Assembly (NCBI GenBank): GCA_031180825.1
Contig: JAPSLM010000002.1
Span: 62,001 to 126,000, forward strand
Direction of reading: 5' to 3'
Origin: Paenibacillus sp.
Lineage (GTDB): Bacteria > Bacillota > Bacilli > Paenibacillales > NBRC-103111
Length of the DNA stretch: 64,000 nt
The translations under genes and the position numbers were made by a program. The notes beneath the pieces were generated by a model. It was given only the letters and a program-made list of their open reading frames with translations, ran no database searches and was not told the origin of the DNA. The number at the start of each line of letters is the position of its first letter. The stretch's first letter is position 1. Below are positions 46,263-55,777 of the stretch, one piece after another.

Positions 46263-47801
46263 ATGAAAAGGTTTACATCCATCAGTTTGGCGCTGGTTCT
46301 TGCGTTATCGGTCGGCCTTGCGGGCTGCGGTAAACCGGATGCGGCGGGTGCAGGCGGGGAACAAGGGAGCGGGAAAGCGGCAGAGAAAGTGCTGACCATT
46401 GCCCGAAGCGGCGATATTCTCGGATTCGACGTCCACAATCACGGCTTTACGAGCACGGAGTCGGTTCACGTCAACATGTTCAATTACTTGGTCAGGCGGG
46501 ACCGGGAGGGCAAGTTTCAGCCCGATCTGGCCGTTTCCTGGGAAAATGTGAATCCGACCACCTGGCGATTCAAATTGCGCCAAGGCGTCAAATTCCAGAA
46601 CGGCGATCCGTTTACGGCGGCCGACGTGAAGTTTTCCCTGGAGCGCGTGGCCAAGGACGCCAAGCTGGTGGAGAACGGCAACTACAAGCAGATCAAGGAA
46701 GTGAAGGTCGTCGACGAGCTGACGGTCGACGTCATAACCCACGAAGCGGAGCCCGTCCTGTTGTCGCGCCTGTCCCGCCTCGGCTCCAGCATGCTGCCGT
46801 CCAAATATATTCAGGAAAAAGGCTGGGACGAGTTTCTTAAAAAGCCTGTAGGAACCGGCCCGTACAAATTCTCCGAATGGATTCGCGACGACCGCGTCAT
46901 TCTGGTGAAAAACGACGATTACTTCGGCGAAAAAGGGAAATGGGACAAGCTGGTGTTCCGCACGATTCCGGAGGAAGCGACCCGGGTCTCCGAGCTGCTG
47001 ACCGACGGGGTCGATATCGCAGTGCAGATTCCGCCGACCGATATGAAACGGATTAACAACGTGAATTCGACCCAGACGATCAGCGGTCCGACGACGCGCG
47101 TCATGATGCTGTCGCTGCGCACGACCGGCGGTCCGACGGCCGATCCGCGCGTGCGCGAGGCCATCGATCTGGCGATCAACAAAAAAGCGATTATCGACAG
47201 CCTGTTCGAAGGCGACGGCAAGGAGACGCTGACGCCGATTATCCCGGGCGTGTTCGGAGCAAAGCCGGATTTGTTCGGCAAGTCGAACTACGATCCGGAG
47301 CGCGCCAAGCAATTGCTGAAGGAAGCCGGATTTGAAAACGGTCTCACGATCAGCTTCACCGGTTCGGTAGGCAAGTCGCTCAAGGATAAGGAGACGTCGG
47401 AGCTCATCGCGGCGATGCTGGAAGAAGTGGGCATTAAGGTGAAGCTGGAAATTTTGGAGACGAGCAAATTCAACGAAAAGCGCAATGCCGGTACGACCGG
47501 CGATATGTTCCTTGTCGCATACTCCAACTCGATGTTCGACGCCGCGCTGCTGTACAAACGTCTGAAACCGGATACAGGATACAACAATCCCGAAGTGGCG
47601 AAGCTGCTGAGCGACGCGGAGAAAAATATGAACATGCAGGAGCGGGAGAAGCAGTTCCAGCAGGTGCAGGACATTTTGGCCAAGGACCGTCCGCAAATTC
47701 ATTTGCTGCAATTGGGCGCGAACTACGGCATCAACAAGCGCATAGAGTTTACTCCGAGAATCGACGAAATCACATATGCGGACGAAATTATTTTGAAGTA
47801 G
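46263..47801 (+). CDS. Peptide-binding lipoprotein (SBP family 5, DppA/OppA-like)
   Basis: 512 residues with a lipobox LAGC (Cys near 21). Typical family-5 features are PDLAVSWENVNPTTWRFKLRQGVKFQNGDPFTAADV in parts (WRFKLRQGVKF, FTAADV), VGTGPYKF, and PRVREAIDLAINKKAI. It captures peptides or related molecules outside the membrane for the permease pair that follows. AAGGAGG precedes the ATG. The hairpin at 47820 may raise its expression over the membrane components. Confidence 0.9.
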   Translation: MKRFTSISLALVLALSVGLAGCGKPDAAGAGGEQGSGKAAEKVLTIARSGDILGFDVHNHGFTSTESVHVNMFNYLVRRDREGKFQPDLAVSWENVNPTTWRFKLRQGVKFQNGDPFTAADVKFSLERVAKDAKLVENGNYKQIKEVKVVDELTVDVITHEAEPVLLSRLSRLGSSMLPSKYIQEKGWDEFLKKPVGTGPYKFSEWIRDDRVILVKNDDYFGEKGKWDKLVFRTIPEEATRVSELLTDGVDIAVQIPPTDMKRINNVNSTQTISGPTTRVMMLSLRTTGGPTADPRVREAIDLAINKKAIIDSLFEGDGKETLTPIIPGVFGAKPDLFGKSNYDPERAKQLLKEAGFENGLTISFTGSVGKSLKDKETSELIAAMLEEVGIKVKLEILETSKFNEKRNAGTTGDMFLVAYSNSMFDAALLYKRLKPDTGYNNPEVAKLLSDAEKNMNMQEREKQFQQVQDILAKDRPQIHLLQLGANYGINKRIEFTPRIDEITYADEIILK

Positions 47802-47819
47802 GCCTAACCTAATTGTTCG

Positions 47820-47842
47820 AGGGGTCTCAGTCGCAGACCCCT
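47820..47842 (+). terminator. Intra-operon hairpin after the binding-protein gene
   Basis: AGGGGTCT (47820-47827) pairs perfectly with AGACCCCT (47835-47842). Such hairpins between binding-protein and permease genes protect or partly end the transcript. Confidence 0.65.
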
Positions 47843-47875
47843 TTGCCATTCCATCCTGTCCTTGGGAGGTACACC

Positions 47876-48793
47876 GTGAGGCAATTTTTCGTGAAGTCGA
47901 TTTTGCAGTTCATCCCCGTGCTGTTTCTAATCTCCCTGATCGTGTTCCTGCTCGTTCACGTTTCCGGAGATCCGGTCGCGCTGATGCTTCCGGACACGGC
48001 GACGGACGAAGACCGCAGGGCGCTCACCGTGGCGCTCGGCTTGGATCAACCGCTGTACGTTCAATATTTCAAATTTATGGTTCAGCTGGTACAGGGGGAC
48101 TTCGGAAATTCGTTCCGTTATAATCAGCCTGCGCTGCCGATCGTCTTGGACCGGCTGCCGGCCACGTTCGAATTGGCGGCTGCGGCGATGCTCGTAGCGA
48201 CGGTCATCGCCATTCCGCTCGGCATTATTTCCGCGACCAAGCGAAATTCGTTCTGGGACGTGCTCGCGACCGGAGCGGCGGTGCTCGGCAAGGCGATGCC
48301 GCATTTTTGGCTCGGCATCATGTTTATTTTGCTTTTCTCCGTGAACTTGGGGCTGTTCCCGGTATCCGGCCGCGGCACCCTGCTGCATCTGGTCCTGCCG
48401 GCGGTGACGCTCGGCACGGGGATCGCCGCCGAGATGACGCGCTTGATCCGCTCCAGCATGCTGGAGATTCTGGGGCAGGATTACATTCGAACCGCCCGCA
48501 GCAAGGGCGTGGCCGAGAAGCTCGTCATTTACAAGCATGCGTTCCGCAATTCGCTCATTCCGGTCGTCACGATCATGGCGCTGCAAATTTCCACACTGAT
48601 CAGCGGCGCGCTGATTACGGAGACGATCTATGCGTGGCCCGGCATGGGGCAGCTCATTATTCAAGCGGTCAATACCCGGGATATGGCCATTGTGCAGGCG
48701 GCCGTGTTCGTCATCGCGTTCCTGGTCATTCTAAGCAACATGCTCGCGGACCTTATTTACCGGCTTCTGGATCCGCGCATCAAATTCAATTAA
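47876..48793 (+). CDS. Peptide ABC transporter permease (DppB/OppB type)
   Basis: 305 residues, six membrane helices, N-terminal family motif around LVHVSGDPVALMLP and the EAA region RTARSKGVAEKLVIYKHAFRN in part (RTARSKGV, near 205). GTG 47876 follows GGGAGGT at 5 bp; the longer frame upstream overlaps the hairpin and lacks a ribosome site. Confidence 0.9.
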   Translation: MRQFFVKSILQFIPVLFLISLIVFLLVHVSGDPVALMLPDTATDEDRRALTVALGLDQPLYVQYFKFMVQLVQGDFGNSFRYNQPALPIVLDRLPATFELAAAAMLVATVIAIPLGIISATKRNSFWDVLATGAAVLGKAMPHFWLGIMFILLFSVNLGLFPVSGRGTLLHLVLPAVTLGTGIAAEMTRLIRSSMLEILGQDYIRTARSKGVAEKLVIYKHAFRNSLIPVVTIMALQISTLISGALITETIYAWPGMGQLIIQAVNTRDMAIVQAAVFVIAFLVILSNMLADLIYRLLDPRIKFN

Positions 48794-48814
48794 CCGCAGG
48801 AGGTGAGCGCACCT

Positions 48815-49741
48815 ATGAGCATATCGATCGAAGCCCGGAGCGGACAGCCTGGCGCAGCGTCCGCATCCAAGCGTCCCGGCAAGGCGGCGCGTATCGTCCG
48901 TTCGCTGCTGAAGAGCAAGACGGGCACCATCGGATTTATCATCGTCGTGGCAATCGTCTTTATGGCCATCTTCGCCGGCGCCCTTGCACCGCACGATCCT
49001 GCCAAAACGAGCGCGGCCAAGCGGCTGCTGCCTCCCATGTGGATGGCGAAAGGTACGGCGGACCACCCGCTCGGCACGGACAATTTGGGACGCGACGTCC
49101 TCAGCCGCATCATTTACGGTTCGCAAATTTCGCTCCTCGTCGGCGTGTGCGCCGTGGCCGTCGCCGGAACGATCGGCGTGATTCTGGGGCTGGTCTCGGG
49201 ATATTACGGAGGCTGGACCGACCGGATCATTATGCGGATCGTCGACGCCTTTCTGGCGATCCCGAACATCTTATTCATGCTTGTGATTCTTGCCGTGCTC
49301 GGTCCCGGCTTGTTCTCGCTCATTTTCGTGCTGGGGGTCACCAACTGGGTCAAGTACGCGCGCATTATCCGCGGGGAAGTGCTCAGCGTCAAGGAGCGCG
49401 ATTATGTGAGAGCGGCCCGCGCCGTCGGCTCGCACGACGGCCGCATTATTTTCAAGCATATCCTGCCCAACGTCGTATCGTCCTTCATTGTCGTATCCAC
49501 GCTAAGCATCGCCACTACCATTATATTGGAAGCATCCTTAAGCTTTCTCGGTCTGGGCATTCAGCCGCCGACCGTCACGTGGGGCGGGATGCTGAGCGAC
49601 GGCAGACAATATTTGGCCACCAGCTGGTGGGTCGCGACGTTCCCCGGCATTGCCATTACGATAACCGTGCTGGGGATCATCTTCCTCGGCGATTGGCTGC
49701 GCGATATATTGGACCCGCGAATGAAAACGAAAGAATCCTAA
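48815..49741 (+). CDS. Peptide ABC transporter permease (DppC/OppC type)
   Basis: 308 residues, with an N-terminal cytosolic tail, six helices, HPLGTDNLGRDVLSRI near 90 (family motif) and the EAA region YVRAARAVGSHDGRIIFKHI in part. AGGAGGTGAG precedes ATG 48815; an ATG 12 bp earlier overlaps this site. Partner of the preceding permease. Confidence 0.9.
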   Translation: MSISIEARSGQPGAASASKRPGKAARIVRSLLKSKTGTIGFIIVVAIVFMAIFAGALAPHDPAKTSAAKRLLPPMWMAKGTADHPLGTDNLGRDVLSRIIYGSQISLLVGVCAVAVAGTIGVILGLVSGYYGGWTDRIIMRIVDAFLAIPNILFMLVILAVLGPGLFSLIFVLGVTNWVKYARIIRGEVLSVKERDYVRAARAVGSHDGRIIFKHILPNVVSSFIVVSTLSIATTIILEASLSFLGLGIQPPTVTWGGMLSDGRQYLATSWWVATFPGIAITITVLGIIFLGDWLRDILDPRMKTKES

Positions 49742-49774
49742 TTCGCGGGATGTATACGAATCGAGGTGAAACCG

Positions 49775-50740
49775 TTGGCGCCATTGCTGGAAGTTAAAAA
49801 CCTGAAAACCCACTTCAAAACCGAGGGAGGCGTCGTCGCTTCGGTCAACGGGGTTTCGTTCACGGTATCGAAAGGGGAGACGCTCGCCATCGTCGGCGAA
49901 TCCGGGTGCGGGAAAAGCGTCACTTCCCTGTCCATTATGGGACTCGTCGCTCCGCCCGGCAAAGTGGTGGGCGGGGAAATTTTGCTGGAAGGCGAGAACC
50001 TGCTCGGCAAAAGCCACAAGGAAATGCGCAAGCTGAGGGGCAACAAGCTTTCGATGATTTTTCAGGAGCCGATGACGTCCCTGAACCCGGTGTTCACGAT
50101 CGGGAACCAGTTGGGCGAAGTGTTTCGCAACCACCAGAACGCAGACAAAAAGCAGGCGAGAGCGAAAAGCATCGCCATGCTGGAGAGCGTCGGCATCCCG
50201 CGGGCGGACAAAGTTGTCGATTATTTCCCGCACCAGCTTTCCGGCGGCATGCGGCAGCGCGTCATGATCGCAATGGCGCTGGCCTGCAATCCGGCGCTGC
50301 TGATCGCCGACGAGCCGACGACCGCGCTCGACGTGACGATTCAGGCGCAAATTCTGGAGCTGCTCAAAGGCTTGAGCAAGGACCGGGATACGGGCGTCGT
50401 GCTGATCACCCACGATCTCGGCGTCGTCGCGGAGATGGCCGACCGGGTCGTCGTGATGTATGCCGGCGAGGTCGTGGAGGAAGCGGACGTGTTCGAGCTG
50501 TTCTCCCGTCCGAAGCACCCGTATACGAAAGGGCTGCTCGGCTCGCTGCCGAAGCTCGACGAGCAGCGCGAGGAGCTGGATTCCATTTACGGCTCGGTGC
50601 CTAATCCGCTGAACATGCCTGGCGGATGCGCGTTCCATCCGCGATGCCCGGCCGCAACCGAGCACTGCAAGTCCAACGTCCCGTTGCTCGAGCCGGTCGC
50701 CGCGGGCCATTGGGCGCGCTGCTTCTACAGTAAGGAGTGA
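49775..50740 (+). CDS. Peptide ABC transporter ATP-binding protein (DppD/OppD type)
   Basis: 321 residues with Walker A GESGCGKS, signature [15 protein letters not shown], Walker [13 protein letters not shown] and the C-terminal Cys-rich segment [14 protein letters not shown], which in this family holds an iron-sulfur or zinc site. TTG 49775 is preferred because CGAGGTGA (49762-49769) is well placed; GTG 49766 overlaps it. Confidence 0.9.
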   Translation: MAPLLEVKNLKTHFKTEGGVVASVNGVSFTVSKGETLAIVGESGCGKSVTSLSIMGLVAPPGKVVGGEILLEGENLLGKSHKEMRKLRGNKLSMIFQEPMTSLNPVFTIGNQLGEVFRNHQNADKKQARAKSIAMLESVGIPRADKVVDYFPHQLSGGMRQRVMIAMALACNPALLIADEPTTALDVTIQAQILELLKGLSKDRDTGVVLITHDLGVVAEMADRVVVMYAGEVVEEADVFELFSRPKHPYTKGLLGSLPKLDEQREELDSIYGSVPNPLNMPGGCAFHPRCPAATEHCKSNVPLLEPVAAGHWARCFYSKE

Positions 50741-50746
50741 TTTGAC

Positions 50747-51724
50747 ATGAGCCAAACGAGCCAGCTACTATTGGAAGTCAAAGGGTTAAAAAAGCATTTT
50801 CCGTACAAGCAAGGCTTGTTTTCCCGGCAAAAAGGGGTTGTGCACGCTGTAGACGGCCTCGATTTTACCGTGAACCGCGGGGAGACGCTCGGGATCGTTG
50901 GCGAGTCCGGGTGCGGGAAGTCGACGGCGGGCCAGCTGATTTTGCAGCTGCTCGAGCCGACGGAAGGCGAAATCTGGTTCGAGGGCCGGAACTTGACGGC
51001 GCTCGGCAAAGAGGACGTACGCAAAGTGCGCCGCAATCTGCAAATTATTTTCCAAGACCCGTACTCGTCGCTCAACCCGAGAATGAAGGTCGAGGACATC
51101 GTCGCCGAGCCGCTGGAGGTGCACGGCTTGTACAAAGGCGCGGCTTTGAAGGAACGGGTCGTCGAGCTGCTGCGGCTGGTCGGCCTGGACGAGCACCATA
51201 TGTCGCGGCATCCCCACGAATTCAGCGGCGGCCAGAGGCAGCGCATCGGGATTGCCCGGGCGCTCGCGCTGAATCCGAGCCTGATCGTGTGCGACGAGGC
51301 GGTGTCCGCCCTGGACGTCTCGATCCAATCCCAAATTTTGAATCTGCTCAAGAAGCTGCAAAAGGAACTCAAGCTTACCTATATTTTCATCGCCCACGGG
51401 CTGCCGGCGGTCAAGCACATCAGCGACCGCATCGCCGTCATGTACTTGGGCAAAATCGTCGAGCTGGCGGACCGCGATTCCTTGTTCGCGCATCCCCGCC
51501 ACCCGTATACGCAAGCGCTGCTCTCGGCCGTTCCGGTGCCCGATCCGACGCAGCGGAAGGAGCGGATCATTCTGCAGGGCGATCTGCCCAATCCGGCGAA
51601 CCCTCCGAAGGGCTGCAGCTTCCATACGCGCTGCCCTTATGCGCAGGACATTTGCCGCAGCGCGCCGCCTGCCTTGGAGCGGCAAGCGGACGGCCACCTG
51701 GCGGCTTGCCATTTTCCGCTGTAA
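50747..51724 (+). CDS. Peptide ABC transporter ATP-binding protein (DppF/OppF type)
   Basis: 325 residues with Walker [10 protein letters not shown], signature [15 protein letters not shown], Walker [13 protein letters not shown] and the C-terminal [14 protein letters not shown] cluster. It forms the heterodimeric engine with the preceding ATPase. The ribosome site AAGGAG overlaps the stop of the upstream gene. Switch position reads [10 protein letters not shown] rather than the usual THDL, a conservative variant with the His kept. Confidence 0.9.
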   Translation: MSQTSQLLLEVKGLKKHFPYKQGLFSRQKGVVHAVDGLDFTVNRGETLGIVGESGCGKSTAGQLILQLLEPTEGEIWFEGRNLTALGKEDVRKVRRNLQIIFQDPYSSLNPRMKVEDIVAEPLEVHGLYKGAALKERVVELLRLVGLDEHHMSRHPHEFSGGQRQRIGIARALALNPSLIVCDEAVSALDVSIQSQILNLLKKLQKELKLTYIFIAHGLPAVKHISDRIAVMYLGKIVELADRDSLFAHPRHPYTQALLSAVPVPDPTQRKERIILQGDLPNPANPPKGCSFHTRCPYAQDICRSAPPALERQADGHLAACHFPL

Positions 51725-51739
51725 AGGAGCGATCAACCG

Positions 51740-53557
51740 ATGGAATCGAAAGATTTGACCGAGCCAAACGATAAGCTGCACGCGTATCTTACCGTGCTTT
51801 CCGCCTATCAGCCGCAAGTGGTTCCGGGGCGCGGGCGGGTTACGTTTTTGACCAAAAAAACCGGCTTGCCCCAGCTGTGGAGCTGGGATGCGGAGACGGA
51901 GCGCTGCGGGCAGGTTGTCCAACTGCCTGACCGGGTGATGGATGTCAAGCATTCTCCTTGCGGCTCCCGGACGGTCATTGGAATGGATCATAAGGGGAAC
52001 GAGAAGCAGCAGCTTTATGTGCTGGACAACGACACGCTGGACGTGCAGGAGCTGACGGTATCCCCACAGCATTTTCATAATCTCGGAGACTGGTCTCCTT
52101 GCGGGCGGAAAATCGTATTTTCCAGCAACCGCCGGGGGCCCGGGCTGTTCGATGTTTTCGTGCAGGACGTCGAGACGAAGCAGGTCGAGGAGGTTTACCG
52201 GCACGAGGGCCGGTGCGTACCGCTCTGCTGGCTGCCGGACGGCAGCGGCTTGCTGATTGTGGCCGATGTGACCAATGTGGTCCAGTCGCTGCACGTGCTT
52301 GATCTGGGCAGCGGCGCGGTCCGGGAAATCGGCGTGCCGGGGGCCGGCGATTACGCTTCGGTGCAGCTCGCGAAGGACGGCACGGGGTATCTCGTGACCA
52401 ATGCGGCCGAGAACACGATGGCGCTGTACCGCTTTTCCCCGGAGCGGTCGGGGGCGGAGCTGCTCGTCCATGTCCCGGCATGGGATATCGAGGCGGCGAA
52501 GCTGTCGCCGGACGGCAGCCGGATCGCGTACACCGTGAACGAAGGCGGCATTTTTGCGCTATACCTGTATGAGGTGGAAGGCCGACATTCCACGGCGGTG
52601 AAGCTGCCGCGCGGCGTGATTTCATCGCTGTCGTGGCTGAATGACGACGAGCTGATTTTCGCGCTGAAAAGCCCGGTGCTGCCGGGGGACATCTGGCGCT
52701 ACGGGTTGAAGGACGAGACGCTCCGGCGGCTCACCTCGTTCGGCAGGTCGGAGACGATCGAGCATCTGTGGCAGGAAGCCGAGCTGTATACGTTCCGCTC
52801 GTTTGACGGGGTGGAGGTGCCGTATTTTTATTACCGGCCCGACCGCTCCCGGATCACGGGGGGAAGCCGCCCTGCGCCTACGGTCGTGTACGTGCATGGC
52901 GGGCCGGAATCGCAAATCCGGTTCGAGTTTCACCCGGTCATTCAATATTTGCTTGGTCAAGGCTTTAACGTCGTGACGCCCAACGTCCGCGGCAGCATGG
53001 GCTACGGCAAAACATACCTCAATCTCGATAACGCGAGAAAGCGGATGGATGCGGTGGCCGATTTGGCATGGCTGGTGAAGGATTTGGAACGTTTCCCGAC
53101 GGTCGATACCGGCAAAATCGGCATCATGGGGCGAAGCTACGGCGGGTTTATGGTGCTGGCGGCGCTGACCCATTATCCGGATTTATGGGCGGCCGGGGTG
53201 GACATTGTCGGCATTTCGCATTTTCGTACGTTTCTGGAAAATACCGGGGAATGGCGCAGGGCGCTGCGCGAGGCGGAATACGGCACTTTGGCGAACGATT
53301 CGGACTTTTTCGAGGAGATCGCTCCGCTCAACCATTCGCAGAACATCAAGGTGCCGCTGCTCATCTTCCACGGCCGCAACGACACGCGCGTGCCGGTTAG
53401 CGAGGCCGAGCAGCTGTATGCGGACATGCGGGCCCGCGGCCAGGAGGCGAAGCTGGTTATTTTCGAGGACGAAGGGCATCACACGGAGAAAATGGAAAAT
53501 CACATTGCGATGAATACGGAGATTGTCCGCTTCTTCCGGCAATATCTCGAAGCCTAG
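51740..53557 (+). CDS. S9-family serine peptidase (acylaminoacyl-peptidase type)
   Basis: 605 residues. An N-terminal beta-propeller (about 1-340, repeated W-PCG-KIVFSSN and LSPDGSRIAYTV units) covers a C-terminal alpha/beta-hydrolase domain with GRSYGGFM (Ser near 465), the Asp in FHGRNDTRVPVSEA and the His in DEGHHTE. No signal peptide, so it cuts short imported peptides in the cytosol. AAAGGAG overlaps the upstream stop, and it ends the peptide-uptake operon; a terminator follows. Confidence 0.88.
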   Translation: MESKDLTEPNDKLHAYLTVLSAYQPQVVPGRGRVTFLTKKTGLPQLWSWDAETERCGQVVQLPDRVMDVKHSPCGSRTVIGMDHKGNEKQQLYVLDNDTLDVQELTVSPQHFHNLGDWSPCGRKIVFSSNRRGPGLFDVFVQDVETKQVEEVYRHEGRCVPLCWLPDGSGLLIVADVTNVVQSLHVLDLGSGAVREIGVPGAGDYASVQLAKDGTGYLVTNAAENTMALYRFSPERSGAELLVHVPAWDIEAAKLSPDGSRIAYTVNEGGIFALYLYEVEGRHSTAVKLPRGVISSLSWLNDDELIFALKSPVLPGDIWRYGLKDETLRRLTSFGRSETIEHLWQEAELYTFRSFDGVEVPYFYYRPDRSRITGGSRPAPTVVYVHGGPESQIRFEFHPVIQYLLGQGFNVVTPNVRGSMGYGKTYLNLDNARKRMDAVADLAWLVKDLERFPTVDTGKIGIMGRSYGGFMVLAALTHYPDLWAAGVDIVGISHFRTFLENTGEWRRALREAEYGTLANDSDFFEEIAPLNHSQNIKVPLLIFHGRNDTRVPVSEAEQLYADMRARGQEAKLVIFEDEGHHTEKMENHIAMNTEIVRFFRQYLEA

Positions 53558-53564
53558 CGGCATG

Positions 53565-53592
53565 GCGGCGGAACGGTTCCGCCGCTTTCGCT
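53565..53592 (+). terminator. Terminator of the peptide-uptake operon
   Basis: GCGGCGGAA (53565-53573) pairs perfectly with TTCCGCCGC (53577-53585) around a 3-nt loop, followed by a T-rich stretch. Confidence 0.75.
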
Positions 53593-53698
53593 TTCTTCAT
53601 GAATCCTTCATGGGACCTTAATCAAACCTTCATGCAACCTTTCTCCGGGGGAGATATGATAAAGCTTAAGGAAAGGCTGTATGAAGGAGGAATACATC

Positions 53699-54640
53699 AT
53701 GTACAATAGCGTAATCATCGGAACAGGCCCCGGAGGATTGACGGCGGCGATATATTTGGCGAGAGCGGGATTGAAGCCCTTGGTGATCGAAGGTCCGGAG
53801 CCGGGGGGACAGCTGACGACGACGACCGAGGTCGAGAACTTCCCGGGTTTCCCGGAAGGGATCATGGGCCCGGAATTAATGGATAATATGCGCAAGCAGG
53901 CCGAACGCTTCGGCGCCGAATTCCGGACGGGATGGGTGAACGAAGCCGATCTTTCCAAACGTCCGTTTACGCTTTCGGTAGAAGGCATGGGCGACATTCA
54001 AGCGGAAACGGTCATCGTTTCGACCGGCGCATCGGCGAAATACCTCGGGATTCCCGGAGAAAAGGAAAACGTCGGCCGCGGGGTAAGCACCTGTGCGACA
54101 TGCGACGGCTTTTTCTTCCGCGGCAAAAAAATTATCGTTATCGGCGGCGGGGATTCGGCTATGGAAGAGGCGAATTTCCTGACCCGCTTCGCTTCGGAGG
54201 TCGTGCTGGTGAACCGGCGCACCGAGCTTCGCGCATCGAAGATCATGCAGGAACGGGCACGCGCCAACGAGAAGATCAGCTGGAAGCTGAACCGGACTCC
54301 GCTGGAAGTCATCGCGGGCGAACGGGGCGTTACCGGGCTTAAGGTGAGAAACAACGACACGGGCGAGGATGAAATCATCGAAACGGACGGCATCTTCGTA
54401 GCGATCGGCCACACCCCGAATACGAAGTTTTTGAATGGCCAGCTGACGACCGACGAACACGGTTACCTGCTGGTGAAGCCCGGGACGACGGAAACGAACA
54501 TTCCCGGCGTATTCGCCTGCGGCGACGTCCAGGACAGCCGGTATCGGCAGGCGATCAGCGCAGCGGGCACAGGCTGCATGGCGGCGCTCGATTGCGAGAG
54601 GTTTCTGGAGTCGGCCGAACTGAAGGAAGTTGCGCTGTAA
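53699..54640 (+). CDS. trxB: Thioredoxin reductase
   Basis: 313 residues. FAD motif GTGPGGLTAA (near 8), redox-active CATC (near 136-139), NADPH motif GGGDSAMEEA (near 155) and the C-terminal FAD motif GVFACGDVQDSRYRQ. It reduces thioredoxin with NADPH. ATG 53699 follows AAGGAGG; an in-frame ATG 18 bp upstream lies in the ribosome site. Monocistronic with a strong terminator. Confidence 0.94.
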   Translation: MYNSVIIGTGPGGLTAAIYLARAGLKPLVIEGPEPGGQLTTTTEVENFPGFPEGIMGPELMDNMRKQAERFGAEFRTGWVNEADLSKRPFTLSVEGMGDIQAETVIVSTGASAKYLGIPGEKENVGRGVSTCATCDGFFFRGKKIIVIGGGDSAMEEANFLTRFASEVVLVNRRTELRASKIMQERARANEKISWKLNRTPLEVIAGERGVTGLKVRNNDTGEDEIIETDGIFVAIGHTPNTKFLNGQLTTDEHGYLLVKPGTTETNIPGVFACGDVQDSRYRQAISAAGTGCMAALDCERFLESAELKEVAL

Positions 54641-54654
54641 TAAAATTGAAATGA

Positions 54655-54695
54655 AACGACCCCGGCGTCTGTAACGGCGCCGGGGCGGTTGTTTT
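54655..54695 (+). terminator. Terminator after trxB
   Basis: CCCCGGCG (54660-54667) pairs with CGCCGGGG (54678-54685), extended by partial AACGA-CGGTT pairing, followed by GTTTTT. Confidence 0.85.
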
Positions 54696-54916
54696 TGCGG
54701 ATAATCACGCCGGATTTCATTACATGGAAGGAGAGAAGCTTCCGGCTGGCTTACTTATGTAACGCGATGAAAGGAACCGATTAAGGAACGATTCATTTCC
54801 TGCGCCTCTCACAATAGTCGGGGATAATGAATATAATATGGCAGAACGACAACATCCTCCATTGCCCTGATTGGTTCAGGGTATTTTTTTGTAGTTTTTT
54901 AAGATCTCGTCCAATT

Positions 54917-55111
54917 TTATCTCTTAACCGCCGACGGCTTCTCCCGACGAGATCTGCGGACGCGAGGGCCGGTCCTTTTTTCGGGACCGGTCGCTTCCTC
55001 CTCCTTGGCCTCTCCGACCGGTTCATCCAAGAATGCCAGCTCGTTATACTGTTCCTTTACCCTTCTTACACCTTTGATTTTCTTGGAATAAATTGTTTTC
55101 TGAAGCTTCAT
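54917..55111 (-). CDS. Small charged hypothetical protein
   Basis: 64 residues starting MKLQKTIYSKKIKGVRRV, with an acidic middle (FLDEPVGEAKEEEATG) and an Arg-rich end. AAGGAAGTAGG lies about 10 bp before this ATG; the longer frame from 55153 lacks a ribosome site. No family is recognised. The repeated TGPEKRTGP is encoded by a GC-rich hairpin near 54972-54993. A plus-strand frame over the same bases is less plausible because it is Cys/Phe/Leu-rich without domain character. Confidence 0.45.
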   Translation of the reverse strand: MKLQKTIYSKKIKGVRRVKEQYNELAFLDEPVGEAKEEEATGPEKRTGPRVRRSRREKPSAVKR

Positions 55112-55359
55112 GTTAGAAAGTCCTACTTCCTTTTTGGTATCGTCAAACTGCATTTATCTTATGTTATAGGTATCGAAAAGGTTCGACTTGCCGAGAAAGG
55201 CCGCCCGCCAAAGACGCAAATCGATTCCTTGCCCTGGACCGGATGTCAACCTTGGGGGACAGCTTGTCAGGCTGACCGGATTCTCGGATGCCGACTGCTT
55301 TTACAAAAATTTTAATTTTGCGGTCATGGCCGGCTGGGAAAATTGATGCAGAGAAGTAA
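55112..55359. other. Intergenic, no gene recognised
   Basis: No credible frame or structure on either strand before the promoter at 55360. Confidence 0.4.
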
Positions 55360-55388
55360 TTGACAAATACGCAAAAGGATATCATAAT
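55360..55388 (+). promoter_or_regulatory. Promoter with a long leader before the YitT gene
   Basis: TTGACA (55360-55365), 17 bp, CATAAT (55383-55388). Transcription would begin about 380 bp before the YitT start and run through the broken small gene at 55451. Confidence 0.65.
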
Positions 55389-55450
55389 TTATATACATAA
55401 AAGTATAAAAAGTATATAAAATCCTTGCGAGAAGGGAGTGAGCCCCCTTA

Positions 55451-55680
55451 TGGTACATAGCGGCGAAGGGGCGGGCTCTGCGTGAAGCGGTGAGCGAAAT
55501 ACGGAAGTGGGCGGTGCTTGACGACGCTCCTGCGGCCATGGAGGCCATCGTTAGAACAGCCGGCGGGCGTTACGCGGAACACGATATTTTGCAGATCGGA
55601 TAACGGTTGAAGGCTGGGCGGAAGTTTACCGGATTGCTGTAATGCAAGAAAGAGTGAAAGCATTACGGCGTAGTCGTTAT
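55451..55680 (+). pseudogene. Small coding remnant with frame breaks, unknown family
   Basis: From 55451 a 50-codon frame reads WYIAAKGRALREAVSEIRK and on to YAEHDILQIG before a stop at 55601. One frame over, coding-like sequence continues from 55600 as ITVEGWAEVYRIAVMQERVK. The only well-placed ATG (55450, after AAGGGAGTG) is one base out of frame with the first segment. The simplest reading is one small protein gene of 75 or more codons with two frameshifts; a non-standard start or a real 37-residue protein from GTG 55490 are alternatives. A hairpin pairs GAGCCC (55440-55445) with GGGCTC near 55472-55478. Confidence 0.4.
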
Positions 55681-55777
55681 ACAGCGAATTCGCGTTGCTC
55701 TGCGCTCTTGCGGGGGTGTAGCATTCATGCTAAAAAGATGAAGACACCATCGAAGAACAGGGAGAGTGCAAGGCAAA

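Noticed and set aside
46305..47849. 514-codon antisense frame opposite the peptide-binding protein gene
   Set aside because: Low-complexity composition (Arg, Gln, Leu) and no family features; the plus-strand gene has a lipobox and family-5 motifs.
54775..54803. GATTAAGGAACGATTC near trxB, similar to the TATTAAGGGA repeats
   Set aside because: Only one half-site, without the 11-bp tandem partner or a promoter in the right place.
54827..55315. 162-codon plus-strand frame after trxB
   Set aside because: No ribosome site and no domain character; part of it overlaps the better supported small minus-strand gene.
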